DNA of 15,168 nt from Bacteroidia bacterium (GTDB taxonomy: Bacteria > Bacteroidota > Bacteroidia > AKYH767-A > OLB10). Location: NCBI GenBank assembly GCA_025450095.1, contig JANWID010000123.1, positions 1 to 15,168 on the forward strand, in the 5' to 3' direction. Both the position numbers and the translations under genes were made by a program. This document shows positions 14,006 to 15,168 of the stretch, one piece after another (position 1 is the stretch's first letter; each line of letters starts with the position of its first letter). Below the pieces are notes generated by a model. It did not search any database, was not told the origin of the DNA, and worked only from the letters and a program-made list of their open reading frames with translations.

Positions 14006-14079
14006 TCCTCCTTAGCTCAGCTGGTTAGAGCACATGACTGTTAATCATGGGGTCCTTGGTTCGAGCCCAAGAGGGGGAG
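14006..14079 (+). tRNA. tRNA-Asn (anticodon GTT)
   Basis: 74-nt cloverleaf. The acceptor is TCCTCCT with AGGGGGA (one T-G pair) and discriminator G at 14079. The D arm is GCTC...GAGC. The anticodon stem CATGA/TCATG carries loop CTGTTAA with anticodon GTT at 14040-14042. The T arm is CTTGG-TTCGAGC-CCAAG. CCA is not encoded. No other tRNA follows before the terminator. Confidence 0.96.
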
Positions 14080-14086
14080 CATAATC

Positions 14087-14122
14087 AAAAACGCCATCGG
14101 AAACGATGGCGTTTTGCTTTTT
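14087..14122 (+). terminator. Intrinsic terminator after tRNA-Asn
   Basis: AAAACGCCATCG (to 14099), loop GAAA, CGATGGCGTTTT (14104-14115), then GCTTTTT. The stem is perfect, and the T-run closes the one-gene tRNA unit. Confidence 0.93.
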
Positions 14123-14229
14123 GACGGAATGACTCATTGTTCACTGTTCCTCAAATTATTTTGCCCGGGATTGCAAATTCCCGTCTGTTTGTAAAATTTA
14201 ACTTTACATTATATATTGCACCAAAATAA

Positions 14230-14237
14230 TATATTTG
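14230..14237 (+). promoter_or_regulatory. Bacteroidota -7 box for the T9SS-type gene at 14267
   Basis: TATATTTG matches TAnnTTTG exactly, 30 bp before the ATG. No good -33 box is seen at the usual distance; the region is simply AT-rich. Confidence 0.5.
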
Positions 14238-14266
14238 TTTTTACTTGATTAACGACCCTTGTATAT

Positions 14267-15168
14267 ATGAACTATCGCTACAGCCTGCTCTGCTTTCTTT
14301 TGCTGTTAATTGGACGAATTAGTTACTCACAGGAAATTGAATGGGATAACACCATCGGTGGTGACACTGCCGATCAGTTTTCAGAATTGCTTTTTACCTC
14401 TGATGGCGGATATATTGTAGGAGGTACCACATTATCGGGTGTGTCAGGTGACAAGACCGAGCCCTCTCAAGGCATGGAAGACATTTGGATATTAAAACTG
14501 GATGCTTTCGGCAATATTGTCTGGCAAAATACAATAGGCGGTAGTCACAAAGACCGCCTGGGTATTATACTCCAGACTTCTGATGGAGGTTTTATAAGCG
14601 CCAATGCATCTTCGTCAAGTATTTCAGGTGATAAAACGGTACCAACAAATGGAAATATAGATATATGGTTGATAAAGCTTGATTCTATAGGCAACATTGA
14701 ATGGCAAAAGACCATAGGAGGTACATATGATGACAATATCACAGCGTTTCACCAAACCCCTGATGGTGGCTACATCATAGGATCCAATTCCAATTCTGGC
14801 ATAAGTGGCGACAAAACAGAGGCTGATAATGGGTCAATTGATCTTTGGGTGATAAAAATAGATTCCATCGGAAATATCATGTGGCAAAATACAATCGGGG
14901 GAAATGACCTTGATCAAATGACAGCATTAGCGCTCACACCTGATGGGGGATACATATGCGGCGCTTTTTCAGAATCTACTATTTCTGGTGATAAAACAGA
15001 GGATAGTTTCAATGGCATGAATGATTATTGGATTGTTCGGCTTGATTCGTTAGGGAATGTAGTTTGGGACAACACTATCGGTGGTGATAATTCCGATATA
15101 CTTTATACATTAATTGCGGTTCCTGGTGGCGGATATTTAATAGGCGGATATTCCGGTTCAAGTGCTTC
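14267..15168 (+). CDS. Secreted propeller-type repeat protein, probably T9SS cargo; cut by window edge
   Basis: About 300 residues are visible. The signal peptide is MNYRYSLLCFLLLLIGRISYSQ. Five near-regular units of 60-61 residues follow, each with the order W(D/Q)NTIGG, then TxDGGYIxG, SGDKTE, and DIWxIKLDSxGNI. The units are more alike than those of the genes at 7980 and 11028, which suggests recent internal duplication. In full-length relatives a T9SS sorting domain or a PKD plus sorting domain ends the protein; here the C-terminus is outside the window. The function is unknown, probably a surface or secreted binding protein. ATG 14267 is chosen for the intact signal peptide. Confidence 0.87.
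   Translation, partial: MNYRYSLLCFLLLLIGRISYSQEIEWDNTIGGDTADQFSELLFTSDGGYIVGGTTLSGVSGDKTEPSQGMEDIWILKLDAFGNIVWQNTIGGSHKDRLGIILQTSDGGFISANASSSSISGDKTVPTNGNIDIWLIKLDSIGNIEWQKTIGGTYDDNITAFHQTPDGGYIIGSNSNSGISGDKTEADNGSIDLWVIKIDSIGNIMWQNTIGGNDLDQMTALALTPDGGYICGAFSESTISGDKTEDSFNGMNDYWIVRLDSLGNVVWDNTIGGDNSDILYTLIAVPGGGYLIGGYSGSSA
14333..15168 (+). repeat. 180-bp tandem repeats inside the propeller-type gene
   Basis: Protein period is 60 residues (61 in the fourth unit), with units starting at TGGGATAAC, TGGCAAAATA, TGGCAAAAGA, TGGCAAAATA and TGGGACAAC. TGGCAAAATACAAT occurs in two units almost unchanged, so DNA-level similarity is high. Confidence 0.85.

Overview
The window looks like a piece of a Bacteroidota chromosome, probably in or near Chitinophagales, Sphingobacteriales or Cytophagales. 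The evidence is four complete secreted proteins ending in type IX secretion (T9SS, Por) sorting domains plus a fifth cut by the right edge, Bacteroidota-type promoters (TTG, then a 17-19 nt spacer, then TAnnTTTG), two DUF6799 proteins and a DUF748/AsmA-like protein. Coding density is moderate and the gene-poor stretches are rich in repeats.

Left part, 1-5925. A minus-strand gene, cut by the left edge, encodes a cytosolic chain of Nik1/Os-1-like HAMP repeats, normally the sensor part of a (hybrid) histidine kinase. Next come a possible 57-residue ORF (+) and a small secreted DUF6799 protein (-), which converge and each end in a heptamer repeat array. Upstream of the DUF6799 gene, on the same strand, lies a well-formed TPP riboswitch followed by an intrinsic terminator, with no thiamine gene in sight. 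A plus-strand group follows: the DUF748 envelope protein, a second DUF6799 protein, and a PA2169-type four-helix-bundle stress protein that ends in a strong terminator.

Middle part, 5926-7979. A low-affinity iron permease family protein ends inside a heptamer array. About 1 kb follows without a convincing gene. It holds duplicated repeat blocks, two perfect hairpins, an H-type pseudoknot-forming segment, and the decayed C-terminus of a T9SS protein on the minus strand. A hypothetical protein follows; its stop codon lies in the first unit of a decamer array.

Right part, 7980-15168. This is a run of secreted T9SS cargo: a seven-repeat propeller-like protein, a right-handed beta-helix protein, an SBBP-type seven-bladed propeller, a small protein of unknown function, then tRNA-Asn(GTT) with its own promoter and terminator, and finally another propeller-type protein running off the right edge. 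The first two have almost identical sorting-domain DNA although their bodies are unrelated, which points to recombination or conversion of the export tag.

The strongest leads are the orphan TPP riboswitch, the tandem arrays that begin exactly at stop codons (four of four gene-linked arrays), and the structured element at 6711-6882. None is proven to be a functional system. All calls rest on reading the sequence by eye, without database searches.
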